A stretch of DNA of 33,684 nt from Gemmatimonas sp. UBA2094 (lineage in GTDB: Bacteria; Gemmatimonadota; Gemmatimonadetes; Gemmatimonadales; Gemmatimonadaceae): positions 31,232 through 64,915 of the forward strand of contig DCZC01000168.1 in assembly GCA_002331565.1 (NCBI GenBank), in the 5' to 3' direction. Positions 1 through 8,142 of this stretch are shown piece after piece. Position 1 is the first letter of the stretch. Every line of letters begins with the position of its first letter. The notes under the pieces were generated by a model that saw nothing but the letters and a program-made list of their open reading frames with translations, did not search any database and was not told the DNA's origin. A program made the position numbers and the translations under genes.

Positions 1-220
1 TGACGAAGACTTCGCCGTGCTGGAACGGTGACATGGTGCCCGGGTCCACATTGAGATACGGATCGAGCTTCATCATGGTGACGCGAAACCCGCGTTCGAC
101 CAGCAGCCGTCCGAGTGACGCCGCCGCGATGCCCTTGCCGAGCGACGAAACGACACCGCCCGTAACGAAGATGTACTTCGGGGCGGTCGACTGACCCGTC
201 GGCGCAATGGGATTGGACAT
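1..220 (-). CDS. pyrG: CTP synthase, N-terminal part (gene runs off the left edge)
   Basis: CTP synthase makes CTP from UTP, ATP and glutamine in the cytoplasm. Only the first 73 residues are in the window. They begin [10 protein letters not shown] and continue with the signature [12 protein letters not shown] at residues 19-30 (the synthetase-domain P-loop), then [20 protein letters not shown] at 52-71, which is close to invariant in the family. The ATG is 32 bp after the kdsB stop codon, so the two are probably co-transcribed. KdsB consumes CTP to activate Kdo, which makes the pairing sensible. The glutaminase domain should lie left of base 1. Identification is very secure despite truncation by the window. 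Confidence 0.96.
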   Translation of the reverse strand, partial: MSNPIAPTGQSTAPKYIFVTGGVVSSLGKGIAAASLGRLLVERGFRVTMMKLDPYLNVDPGTMSPFQHGEVFV

Positions 221-252
221 GGGCGGGATCTCGTAGGAATCCTGGTGGGGAA

Positions 253-1059
253 TCATGAAACCGCGTCGTGCGACGCGTGCGTAGAAGCGGTGAGTAAAGC
301 GGACTGCGTTGCTGCGACGAAGTCATCCCATCGCGCGTTGGCGCGCTGCAGATCATCCTCGGTGTCGATGCCACCCTCGGTCGACGGCGCGTGCGCCACA
401 CCGATGGCGAGCCCGTGGGCCAGCGGCCGCAGCTGTTCCAGCCGTTCGATCACTTCGAGCGGATGCGGTGCCCACGCCACCCACTGCTGCAGGGCGTGCC
501 GCGTGTAGGCGTACACTCCCACATGCTGCCGGACGAGCGGCGCAAGCCGCGGCGCGTCGACCGGATCACGGAGGAACGGAATCGGTGCTCGGGAAAAATA
601 GAGCGCGCGCCCCTCGTCGGTGCAGACGACTTTCACGACATCCGGACGTGATTGCCAGTCGGCCGGCACCGGGATCGCGGCGGTCCCGATGGGCGCAACA
701 CGGCGCGCCACGATCGCTACGGCGCCAGCGAGCGCTTCCCCGGAGACGAAGGGTTCATCACCCTGCACGTTGAGCACGATGTCGAAGCGCTCGAAGTCGG
801 GGTGCGCGGCCACTTCGGCGACGCGGTCGGTCCCGCTGGGATGATCGGCCCGCGTGTAGACGACCGGGATGCCGCGCGCGGTGCACGCCTCATGGATATC
901 TTGATGATCGGTGGCCACGATCACGTGGTCGGCCACCTGCAGCGCGGTGACGCGCTGAAACACCCGGACGACGAGCGGTTCGCCTCCGAGGAGGCGAAGT
1001 GGTTTGCGGGGGAGCCGGGTCGCGCCGAGGCGCGCCGGGATCACCGCCAGGACAGGCAT
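253..1059 (-). CDS. kdsB: 3-deoxy-manno-octulosonate cytidylyltransferase (CMP-Kdo synthetase)
   Basis: KdsB couples CTP and Kdo to give CMP-Kdo, the donor for the inner core of lipopolysaccharide; it acts in the cytosol. The 268-residue protein opens with [20 protein letters not shown], the nucleotide-binding motif, and has NVQGDEP at 97-103, typical of the family; the length also matches (about 250). The reading frame stays open upstream to 1128, but the ATG at 1059 puts the conserved motif at the N-terminus, so I chose it. No strong Shine-Dalgarno is visible. pyrG follows 32 bp downstream. A sigma70-like promoter candidate sits upstream at 1105-1133. The gene implies an outer membrane containing Kdo. 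Confidence 0.95.
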   Translation of the reverse strand: MPVLAVIPARLGATRLPRKPLRLLGGEPLVVRVFQRVTALQVADHVIVATDHQDIHEACTARGIPVVYTRADHPSGTDRVAEVAAHPDFERFDIVLNVQGDEPFVSGEALAGAVAIVARRVAPIGTAAIPVPADWQSRPDVVKVVCTDEGRALYFSRAPIPFLRDPVDAPRLAPLVRQHVGVYAYTRHALQQWVAWAPHPLEVIERLEQLRPLAHGLAIGVAHAPSTEGGIDTEDDLQRANARWDDFVAATQSALLTASTHASHDAVS

Positions 1060-1081
1060 CGTCCAGTCAGTCGGGGCGTGG

Positions 1082-1109
1082 TTGCAGCAAAATTCACGCC
1101 AGTTAAGAT
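1082..1109 (+). promoter_or_regulatory. weak candidate promoter for terC, overlapping the kdsB promoter
   Basis: On the plus strand TTGCAG (1082-1087), a 16-bp spacer and TAAGAT (1104-1109) resemble sigma70 boxes (three and four of six matches). The -10 box shares bases with the oppositely directed kdsB -10 box. The implied terC leader would be about 80 nt. I see no recognisable yybP-ykoY manganese riboswitch core in it. Confidence 0.25.
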
Positions 1110-1133
1110 ACCCGGTCCGACGCGCCAAGGCAA
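1105..1133 (-). promoter_or_regulatory. candidate sigma70-type promoter for kdsB-pyrG
   Basis: Read on the minus strand, TTGCCT (1133-1128), a 17-bp spacer and TATCTT (1110-1105) match four of six consensus bases in each box. Transcription would start about 40 nt before the kdsB ATG. It is a pattern match only, in the 136-bp space between divergent kdsB and terC. Confidence 0.4.
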
Positions 1134-1195
1134 ACGCGGCACGGCACCGACCTTTTCGTCATTTTCCGTTCTTTTCGCGTCTTCGACCTTACGGC

Positions 1196-2140
1196 ATGCC
1201 CACGTCCTGGTGGATCGGCTTCAACGCCTTGGTGCTCTTCCTGCTCGCCCTCGATCTCGGGGTGTTCAACCGGAAGGCGCACGCCGTCTCGGTCAGGGAG
1301 GCCCTCGGCTGGAGCGCGGTCTGGGTGTCGCTGGCCATAGGGTTCGGTCTCTGGATCGGGCGGACGATGGGCCGGCAGGCGATGCTGGAGTTCTACGCCG
1401 GGTATCTCGTCGAGCAGGCGTTGTCGGTCGACAACCTCTTCGTGTTCATCCTGATATTCGGGTACTTCCGCGTTCCGCAGGCATTGCAGCACCGCGTGCT
1501 CTTCTGGGGCATTCTGGGTGCACTGCTCATGCGCGGGGCGATGATCGGCGCCGGCGCCGTCCTGTTGGCCCGGTTCCACTGGATCATCTACCTGTTCGGC
1601 GCCTTCCTGACCTATACCGGGTTCAAGATGGCGTTCGGGGGAGACAGCAAGATCGAACCCGAGCAGAATCCGGTCATCCGGCTGCTGCGTCGCTTCCTGC
1701 CCCTCACCACGAAGGCACACGGAGACAAGTTCTTCGTGCGCGAGACGCTGGAACCGGGCGGACCGCTTCGTCGCGTGGCTACCCCGTTGTTCGTGGTCCT
1801 CGCGCTCGTGGAAACCACCGACGTGGTGTTCGCCGTCGACTCGATCCCCGCCGTCTTCGGGGTGACACGCAACCCGTTCCTCGTGTACACCTCGAACGTG
1901 TTCGCGATTCTCGGCTTGCGTTCGCTCTACTTCGTGCTCACGAACATCATCGGCACGTTCCACCTGCTCAAGTACGGGCTTGCGGTGGTCCTCGCGTTCG
2001 TGGGTGCGAAGATGCTGCTCGGCGAAATCCGTCCCATCGGGATCGGCGTATCGCTTGGCGTGGTGGGCGGGGTACTCGTGGGCAGCGTGCTGTTGTCGCT
2101 TGTCATCCCGCCGCGTAAGAATGGCGACTCGGGGGACTGA
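1196..2140 (+). CDS. TerC/Alx family integral membrane protein
   Basis: This 314-residue polytopic inner-membrane protein belongs to the TerC/Alx family. Members are linked to tellurite resistance and, for Alx and relatives, to manganese export. Hallmarks seen are EQALSVDNLFVF near the third helix and the second-half motif ETTDVVFAVDSIPAVFG followed by NPFLVYTSNVFAILGLRSLY; their acidic residues are thought to line a metal path. The frame is open upstream to 1004, but that overlaps kdsB, and the ATG at 1196 gives the typical hydrophobic N-terminus MPTSWWIGFNALVLF. No Shine-Dalgarno is obvious. It is the only plus-strand gene and is convergent with trpG. The transported metal cannot be read from the sequence. 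Confidence 0.9.
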   Translation: MPTSWWIGFNALVLFLLALDLGVFNRKAHAVSVREALGWSAVWVSLAIGFGLWIGRTMGRQAMLEFYAGYLVEQALSVDNLFVFILIFGYFRVPQALQHRVLFWGILGALLMRGAMIGAGAVLLARFHWIIYLFGAFLTYTGFKMAFGGDSKIEPEQNPVIRLLRRFLPLTTKAHGDKFFVRETLEPGGPLRRVATPLFVVLALVETTDVVFAVDSIPAVFGVTRNPFLVYTSNVFAILGLRSLYFVLTNIIGTFHLLKYGLAVVLAFVGAKMLLGEIRPIGIGVSLGVVGGVLVGSVLLSLVIPPRKNGDSGD

Positions 2141-2157
2141 GCGCCGGCCCCTCTACT

Positions 2158-2169
2158 CGTTTCGAAACG
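2158..2169. other. 12-bp perfect palindrome between convergent terC and trpG
   Basis: CGTTTCGAAACG is a perfect palindrome in the 72-bp gap between the two stop codons. It is too short, and lacks a loop and T-run, to be called a terminator; no other structure stands out in the gap. Confidence 0.2.
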
Positions 2170-2212
2170 CGTCAGCATGGAGATCACGAAGATCGGTGAG
2201 GGCGTCTCGGTG

Positions 2213-2818
<606 letters not shown>

Positions 2819-2832
2819 GGGTGCGCCGGAAT

Positions 2833-3774
2833 TCAGGAACGCGGGTGGAACTGCTTGTGTACGCTCCGAAGATACTCACGATCCACATGCGTGTAGATCT
2901 GTGTTGTCGCGATGTCAGCGTGTCCCAGCATCTCCTGTACCGCGCGCAAGTCGGCACCGCCCTCCAACAGGTGGGTCGCGAACGAATGGCGCAGCGTGTG
3001 CGGAGAGACAGGCTTCTCGATGCCCGCTTGTTCGACGTATTTGCGCAAGATCTTCCAGGCCCCCATCCGGGTGAGCGGTTTCCCCTGACCGTTGAGGAAG
3101 AGAACGCCCTTGCCGGCCCCCCGCTCGAGCACGGGACGCAGTTCCCGCGTGTACACCGCCACCGCGCCGATAGCCGACCGGCCGATAGGAACGAGACGCT
3201 CCTTGCTGCCCTTGCCGAACACCCGCACGAGGCCGTCTTCGAGCAGGACGTCCTTCACGGCGAGACCGATCCACTCCGAAACCCGCAAGCCTGCGCCATA
3301 CGCGAGCTCCAGCATGGCCCGGTCGCGGAACGCGAGCCGCTCGTCGAGCTGTGGCGCTGCGAGCAGTCGCGTTACGTCGTCCACCGAGAGGACCTCGGGA
3401 AGTGTGCGCCAGCGCTGCGGAGAGTCGAGACGCTCGGTAGGGTCGGCGTGTACGAGGCCTTCCGCGAGCAGCACCCGGAACCACGTGCGCAGCGCCGAGA
3501 TGTTGCGGCGGATGGAGCTGCCGGCCAGCCCGAGATCCTTGAGATGGTACACGAATGCGCGGAGCGCCGCCGGCGTGATGTCGTGTGCGGTGGTGATCCC
3601 CTGCTCTCGCAAGTAGGCCGCGCAGCGGACGACGTCGCGGCGATACGCCTCGATGGTGCGCGGGGAGGCCCCTTGCTCGAGCGCCAGGGCGTCCTCGAAT
3701 ACCTGCAGGTGAAAACCGCGGCGCAGGGCGCCGACTTGGCCATCGGATGCGGGTGTGGGCGTGGAGTCGCTCAT
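2833..3774 (-). CDS. tyrosine recombinase of the XerC/XerD type
   Basis: A 313-residue site-specific recombinase, most likely the housekeeping enzyme that resolves chromosome dimers at dif. An N-terminal SAM-like DNA-binding domain (about residues 20-110) precedes the catalytic domain. The active-site set is complete: Arg164 in GAGLRVSE, Lys188 in FGKGSKER, His259 and Arg262 in SPHTLRHSFATHLL, His285 in LGHADIATT, and the nucleophile Tyr294 in QIYTHV. The ATG at 3774 overlaps the dedA stop by four bases (ATGA), which favours it over the longer open frame to 4155. Length and motifs resemble XerD more than phage integrases, and no att site or mobile genes are nearby. XerC versus XerD is not resolved. 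Confidence 0.93.
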   Translation of the reverse strand: MSDSTPTPASDGQVGALRRGFHLQVFEDALALEQGASPRTIEAYRRDVVRCAAYLREQGITTAHDITPAALRAFVYHLKDLGLAGSSIRRNISALRTWFRVLLAEGLVHADPTERLDSPQRWRTLPEVLSVDDVTRLLAAPQLDERLAFRDRAMLELAYGAGLRVSEWIGLAVKDVLLEDGLVRVFGKGSKERLVPIGRSAIGAVAVYTRELRPVLERGAGKGVLFLNGQGKPLTRMGAWKILRKYVEQAGIEKPVSPHTLRHSFATHLLEGGADLRAVQEMLGHADIATTQIYTHVDREYLRSVHKQFHPRS

Positions 3775-4397
3775 TGTCCGTCTTCTCCCGACGTGCGGCG
3801 GGCACGCCGCCGCCCCCAGAGCACGCCGCCGGCGATTACCACGATAGACGCTGCCACGAGCCCGATCGCTCGTTGCTGCTCGGCGATGCGCACCAGCAAA
3901 GCATCGGCACTGGCTCCCGCGCGGAACGCGAGGGTGCAGATCCCCCCGTACCAGACGCCGGAGGCAAGCGTCATGGCGATTGCCGCGCGCGCCGCCCCGA
4001 TTCCGAGCGCACCGGCCATCGGTGGCACGAGGGCGCGCACGGCCGGGAGAAAACGACTCACCACCACTGCCACCATGCCCTGCGTTTGAAAGCGTTCGGC
4101 GAATCGATCCGCCGCGGATGGCGACACCACGCTCGGGAAACGGCGGATGAGCCATGGCAGGCCGTAGCGGTGCCCGAGGCCGTACATGAGCATCGCTCCC
4201 CCGACGTTACCAAGCATGGTGGCGCTCCACACGCCGAACGCCGTCCCGTTGCCGCGCGCCGCCACGAACGCGCCAAGAGCGATGACGGTGTCCGCCGGGA
4301 GTGGCGGAAAGACGTTTTCGGCAAACGCGGCAAGGACGAGTGCGCCGTACAGCAGCGGATCGGGTAACGTGGCCAGCCAGGCGAGAAGCGCGTTCAT
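3771..4397 (-). CDS. DedA-family (VTT domain) membrane protein
   Basis: A 208-residue inner-membrane protein of the DedA/SNARE-associated family, whose members include undecaprenyl-phosphate and phospholipid flippase-type transporters and affect envelope integrity. Diagnostic pieces are ENVFPPLPADTV at 27-38 (Glu27 and Asp36 are the membrane-embedded acids) and SRFLPAVRALVPPMAG at 114-129 (Arg115 and Arg121). About five hydrophobic segments are visible, the last near 178-195, followed by a basic tail. It starts 36 bp after ispF and its stop overlaps the xer start as ATGA, suggesting translational coupling. The substrate cannot be told from the sequence. Confidence 0.9.
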   Translation of the reverse strand: MNALLAWLATLPDPLLYGALVLAAFAENVFPPLPADTVIALGAFVAARGNGTAFGVWSATMLGNVGGAMLMYGLGHRYGLPWLIRRFPSVVSPSAADRFAERFQTQGMVAVVVSRFLPAVRALVPPMAGALGIGAARAAIAMTLASGVWYGGICTLAFRAGASADALLVRIAEQQRAIGLVAASIVVIAGGVLWGRRRARRTSGEDGQ

Positions 4398-4433
4398 GTA
4401 CAGCGTGGGCCGAATGCGTGACCGTTGCCGCGA

Positions 4434-4940
4434 TCAGCTGCCATGAATGGTCGCCGTACACATCACGGCGAGCCCTTCCTCCCGACCGATCCATCCCATG
4501 CCTTCATTCGTCTTTCCCTTTACGAACACCTGATCATGCGGAATGCGAAGTGCGTCGCACAGCACCGCCCGCATCGCCTCGCGATGCGGCCCAATCTTCG
4601 GCCGCTGCGCGATGACCGTCACGTCCACGTTGTGAACGCGATACCCGGCATCCCACAGGCGCTGCACGGCGGCCTTGAGCATGACCATGGAGTCCTTGCC
4701 CTTGTTGGCGGGATCCGTATCGGGAAACATCTGACCGATGTCGCCGAACGCGGCGGCCCCGAGAATGGCATCAGTAACGGCGTGACAGATTGCATCACCA
4801 TCCGAGTGGCCTGCGCAGTGTACGTCGCCGGGAATGTCGATACCCCCGAGTCGCATCGGCCCGCCCTCCCCGAAGCGGTGGGAATCGTAACCGATGCCCA
4901 CGCGGGTGTTCACAATCACCGATTGGGGCGCGGACGTCAC
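4434..4940 (-). CDS. ispF: 2-C-methyl-D-erythritol 2,4-cyclodiphosphate synthase
   Basis: IspF cyclises CDP-methylerythritol 2-phosphate, releasing CMP, in the MEP isoprenoid pathway. The family motif GIGYDSHRF holds metal ligands Asp19 and His21; AGHSDGDAICHAVTDAILGA holds His53; GDIGQMFPDTDP and VDVTVIAQRPKI follow. I give the GTG at 4940, which overlaps the mqnC stop (GTGA), making 168 residues. GTG codons at 4919 and 4913 are also possible; the last would place the start four residues before the conserved core, as in most homologues. All choices are non-ATG. Coupling to a menaquinone gene is notable because menaquinone needs an isoprenoid side chain. Confidence 0.94.
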   Translation of the reverse strand: MTSAPQSVIVNTRVGIGYDSHRFGEGGPMRLGGIDIPGDVHCAGHSDGDAICHAVTDAILGAAAFGDIGQMFPDTDPANKGKDSMVMLKAAVQRLWDAGYRVHNVDVTVIAQRPKIGPHREAMRAVLCDALRIPHDQVFVKGKTNEGMGWIGREEGLAVMCTATIHGS

Positions 4941-5974
4941 GCCGCCGCCGTGGCCGGAGCATCGGCAATGATCGAGTAGTCCTGCCGTCGGCGCGCCGGC
5001 GTGAAGCCTGCGTCGACGATGAGGCGATCGAGTTCGTCGGTGGTGGTGCGATGGGTGGTGTTGGCCGCTGATACGACGTTTTCCTCGATCATGAGCGAGC
5101 CGAAGTCGTTGCAGCCGAACTTGAGCGCCATCTGCCCCACCTTCATACCCATCGTCACCCAGCTCGACTGCAGGTTGGGCACGTTGTCGAGCACGATGCG
5201 CGAGATCGCCACGGTGCGCAGATACGTCGTCGCGTCGGTTTTGGGCATGTGCGACATGGTGGGGGTGTTCTCGGGTTGCAGCGGCCACGTGATGAAGGCC
5301 GTGAACCCGTTGGTGCGCGCCTGCAAGTCGCGCACACGCTGAAGATGCTCGATGCGTTCGGCGAGCGTCTCGCCGATACCGTACATCATGGTGACCGACG
5401 TTTTCATCCCGGCGTTGTGCGCCAACTCCATGATCTCGAGCCAGCGATCGGCGCCCGCCTTTTTGGGGGCCGCGATGTCACGCACCCGCTGCACGAGAAT
5501 CTCCCCGCCGCCGCCGGGGATGCTGTCGAGCCCCGCGGCCTTGAGCTCGCGGATCACCTCGGTCGCATCCATGCGGAAGCGCGTCGAGAAGAAATCCACC
5601 TCACTGGGCGAGAACCCGTGAATGTGAATGGGGTGGTACCTCTTGATGTACCGCAACAGATCGAGATACCACTCGAACGGGATGTACGGATTGTGCCCGC
5701 CCTGAATGAGGATCTGCACACCGCCGAGCGCCTTCGTCTCTTCGATTTTCTGGCCGATCTGCTCGTACGACAGCGTGTAGCCCTCGCCATGCTTCGGCCG
5801 ACGGTAAAAGGCGCAGAAGCCGCAGTCGGCCACACACACGTTCGTGTAGTTGATGTTGCGATCGACGATATAGGTCACGATACCGTGCGGGTGCTTCTGC
5901 TCGCGGACGCGGTCGGCTTCGAGGCCGAGCTCCAGGAGAGGCGCGTTGGTATAGAAATCGAGAAGGTCACGCAT
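4937..5974 (-). CDS. mqnC: cyclic dehypoxanthinyl futalosine synthase (radical SAM)
   Basis: MqnC closes the spiro ring of cyclic dehypoxanthinyl futalosine in the futalosine route to menaquinone. The 345-residue protein has NINYTNVC followed by the canonical radical-SAM CX3CX2C (Cys47, Cys51, Cys54). Also visible are ILIQGGHNPYIPFEWY, HGFSPSEV and PGGGGEILVQRVR, all characteristic of the MqnC/MqnE family. The ATG at 5974 is preferred; an in-frame GTG lies nine bases upstream at 5983. The gene starts about 30 bp after mqnA and its stop overlaps the ispF GTG. MqnB and MqnD homologues are not in the window. Confidence 0.95.
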   Translation of the reverse strand: MRDLLDFYTNAPLLELGLEADRVREQKHPHGIVTYIVDRNINYTNVCVADCGFCAFYRRPKHGEGYTLSYEQIGQKIEETKALGGVQILIQGGHNPYIPFEWYLDLLRYIKRYHPIHIHGFSPSEVDFFSTRFRMDATEVIRELKAAGLDSIPGGGGEILVQRVRDIAAPKKAGADRWLEIMELAHNAGMKTSVTMMYGIGETLAERIEHLQRVRDLQARTNGFTAFITWPLQPENTPTMSHMPKTDATTYLRTVAISRIVLDNVPNLQSSWVTMGMKVGQMALKFGCNDFGSLMIEENVVSAANTTHRTTTDELDRLIVDAGFTPARRRQDYSIIADAPATAAA

Positions 5975-6004
5975 GACGGTCACGTGTATGGTGCAGAATG
6001 TCGG

Positions 6005-6874
6005 TCAGGCGGCGGGGAGGAAGGCCAGCGAACCGTCCGGTACGCGACCTGCCAGTACGAGTCGACGGAAGAACTCGGTGAGCCCCGCGAGATGCGGGTA
6101 CGACAGCCGGTAATCGAGACCGGCGAAATACTCGCGGCACGTTTCGACGGGCACACCGCTGGCGAGCGCCGCTTGTGCCGACAGCTGGTCGAGGTGGGTG
6201 AGCCCCCAATCGCGCGAGGCGATGAGCGACGCGTGGGCACCCAACGCTGCATGCACCGGCGTGTGACGCTGCGCGACCCACACGGCGAACACGAACGGCA
6301 ATCCCGTCCAGTTTTTCCACGCCGCCCCAAGATCCTCGATGACGGGATACCGCTCGGCCCATATGCCGCCGCGATTCGCGGCGTCGAACAGCTTGAGAGC
6401 GGCGTCGCCGATCACGAGGCGGGCGTCGTGCGCCTCGTCGCCGAACCGCGCAATGTCGCCCATCTCCGCGTCGCCCGGAACGAACTCCGGACGGCACTTC
6501 CACACGTGCTCGAACAGCAGTTCGAGCAGGTGCACGGAGGTCATGCTGCTGCGGCTCACCACGACGCGGCGCCCACCGAGATCGCGAGCGTTACGCTTGC
6601 TGAAGAGCATGACGCTGCGAACGGGGCCGTCACTGGTGATACCCAGCTCCGGGAGCAGCAGGAGCCGGTCGGCGTCCTTCGCGTACTCGACCGCCGAGAC
6701 GACGCTGATGTCGATGTCGCCGCTGGCCATGAGGCGGTTGAGCTGCGTGGGCACCCCGTCCACCAACTCCCCCGCAAGCGGCACGATGCCGCGGTCGATG
6801 GCCCCGTAGACCGGGTAGCAGTTGATGTATCGGATGCGGCCCACCCGCAGCATGTCGCGCCCCGTGGTGGTCAT
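6005..6874 (-). CDS. mqnA: chorismate dehydratase
   Basis: MqnA dehydrates chorismate to 3-enolpyruvylbenzoate, the first committed step of the futalosine menaquinone pathway. It has the periplasmic-binding-protein-like fold; the start region RVGRIRYINCYPVYGAI, the stretch PTQLNRLMASGDIDISVVSAVEYA and VVSRSSMTSVHLLELL (substrate-binding Ser/Thr cluster) identify it. Length 289 matches the family. The ATG at 6874 lies 2 bp after the mqnE stop; a second ATG at 6853 would begin MLRVGRIRY, closer to most homologues, and cannot be excluded. No signal peptide is seen, as expected for a cytosolic enzyme. Confidence 0.93.
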   Translation of the reverse strand: MTTTGRDMLRVGRIRYINCYPVYGAIDRGIVPLAGELVDGVPTQLNRLMASGDIDISVVSAVEYAKDADRLLLLPELGITSDGPVRSVMLFSKRNARDLGGRRVVVSRSSMTSVHLLELLFEHVWKCRPEFVPGDAEMGDIARFGDEAHDARLVIGDAALKLFDAANRGGIWAERYPVIEDLGAAWKNWTGLPFVFAVWVAQRHTPVHAALGAHASLIASRDWGLTHLDQLSAQAALASGVPVETCREYFAGLDYRLSYPHLAGLTEFFRRLVLAGRVPDGSLAFLPAA

Positions 6875-6876
6875 GG

Positions 6877-8076
6877 TCAGGACGCGGCGGGCGCGAGTGC
6901 GTCGGCCGGCGCGGTGATCCCCTCGCCGGTATCGTCCGGGGCGAACTCGCGGATCACGCGATAGAACGAGTCCCGCTCGGCGGGCAGCTTCCCGGAACCG
7001 CGGATCAGCTGGAGCAACTGCGGCAAGGTCATACCCTGGGGCGTGTTCGCCCCGACGGCATGATAGATCTTCTCGCGCACCACGGTGCCCTCGATGTCGT
7101 TCACGCCGAAGTGCAGCGCGATCTGGGACACCGGGGTGGTAACCATGATCCAGTGCGTCTTGATGTGCTCGAAATTGTCGAGGAACAGCCGTCCCACCGC
7201 CAGATTGCGCAGGTCGTCGGCGCCCGTGGTGCTCGTGCCCTGGCGGCCGAGCGTGACGCCGAGCTCGTTGTCGTCGGGATGATACGCCAGCGGGATGAAG
7301 GCGAGGAAGCCACCTGTCTCATCCTGCAGCGTGCGCAGCATGTCGAGATGCTGCATCCGGTCCTGGATGGTTTCGACGTGCCCGTAGAGCATCGTGCAGT
7401 TGCTGCGAATGCCGAGTTTGTGCGCCGCACGATGCACGTCGATGTAATCGGTGCCACCGAGTTTCTTGTCGGCAATCTGTTCGCGCACGGCGGCGCTGAA
7501 CGTCTCGGCGCCGCCGCCCGGCATGGTATCGAGGCCGGCGTCACGCAGGGCGAGGAGCACAGCCTCGCGGCTCATCTTTTCGATGCGCGCGATGTGCGCG
7601 ATCTCGACGGCGGTGAGCGCCTTGATGTGCACCTGCGGGTGGCGCGCCTTGAGGGCGCGGAACATCGTCGTGTAGTACTCGAGACCGGCCTGCATATCGA
7701 GGCCGCCCACGATGTGAAACTCGCGCGTGATCGTGCCGTCGGCGCGGTCGGATTCGTCGAGAACCTGGTCGAGCGAATAGCGGTAGGCGCCCTCTTCCTT
7801 GGGCAGGCGCGCGTAGCCGCAGAAAACGCACGTCTTCCGCAGGACACAGATGTTGGTCGGATTGATATGCTGATTGGCCGCGAAGGTGACGCGGTCGCCA
7901 TGGCGCGCGCGGTTGGCCGCGTCGGCCATGGCCCCGACTCCGAGGAGGTCGGGGCTCGTGTACAGCGTGACGCCGTCCGCAATGGACAGGCGCTCGCCAC
8001 GAATCAGCTTTTCGCCGATCGGGCGCAGCGCAGGATCACGCAGCGTGTCGAGGTGGAACGGTACCGCGAGCGGCAT
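6877..8076 (-). CDS. mqnE: aminodeoxyfutalosine synthase (radical SAM)
   Basis: MqnE joins 3-enolpyruvylbenzoate to a SAM-derived adenosyl radical, giving aminodeoxyfutalosine. The 399-residue protein carries NQHINPTNIC, EFHIVGGLD, PGGGAETFS and NCTMLYGHVET, the last two shared with MqnC-type enzymes. The cluster-binding cysteines are Cys77, Cys83 and Cys86, that is CX5CX2C, two residues longer than the CX3CX2C of MqnC next door; the frame is uninterrupted, so this is not a frameshift. It is the first mqn gene of the run, 66 bp after fabF, with a weak GGA-type ribosome site. mqnA follows after 2 bp. Confidence 0.93.
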   Translation of the reverse strand: MPLAVPFHLDTLRDPALRPIGEKLIRGERLSIADGVTLYTSPDLLGVGAMADAANRARHGDRVTFAANQHINPTNICVLRKTCVFCGYARLPKEEGAYRYSLDQVLDESDRADGTITREFHIVGGLDMQAGLEYYTTMFRALKARHPQVHIKALTAVEIAHIARIEKMSREAVLLALRDAGLDTMPGGGAETFSAAVREQIADKKLGGTDYIDVHRAAHKLGIRSNCTMLYGHVETIQDRMQHLDMLRTLQDETGGFLAFIPLAYHPDDNELGVTLGRQGTSTTGADDLRNLAVGRLFLDNFEHIKTHWIMVTTPVSQIALHFGVNDIEGTVVREKIYHAVGANTPQGMTLPQLLQLIRGSGKLPAERDSFYRVIREFAPDDTGEGITAPADALAPAAS

Positions 8077-8142
8077 CAGGACTCATCCGGGCTTCGGCAC
8101 GGCGACATGCCGCGCATCACCTCGATATACGCCCCGACGGGC

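Noticed and set aside
1110..1195. Manganese riboswitch (yybP-ykoY) before terC
   Set aside because: TerC relatives are sometimes controlled this way, but I cannot find the conserved core in this short leader.
2833..3774. Tyrosine recombinase as a sign of a prophage or integrative element
   Set aside because: Xer-type motifs and length, a tight ATGA overlap with dedA, housekeeping genes on both sides, and no att-like direct repeats, tRNA or phage genes.
5249..6964. A 571-codon plus-strand frame opposite mqnC and mqnA
   Set aside because: Same reason: it is a shadow of real genes with no recognisable protein motif.
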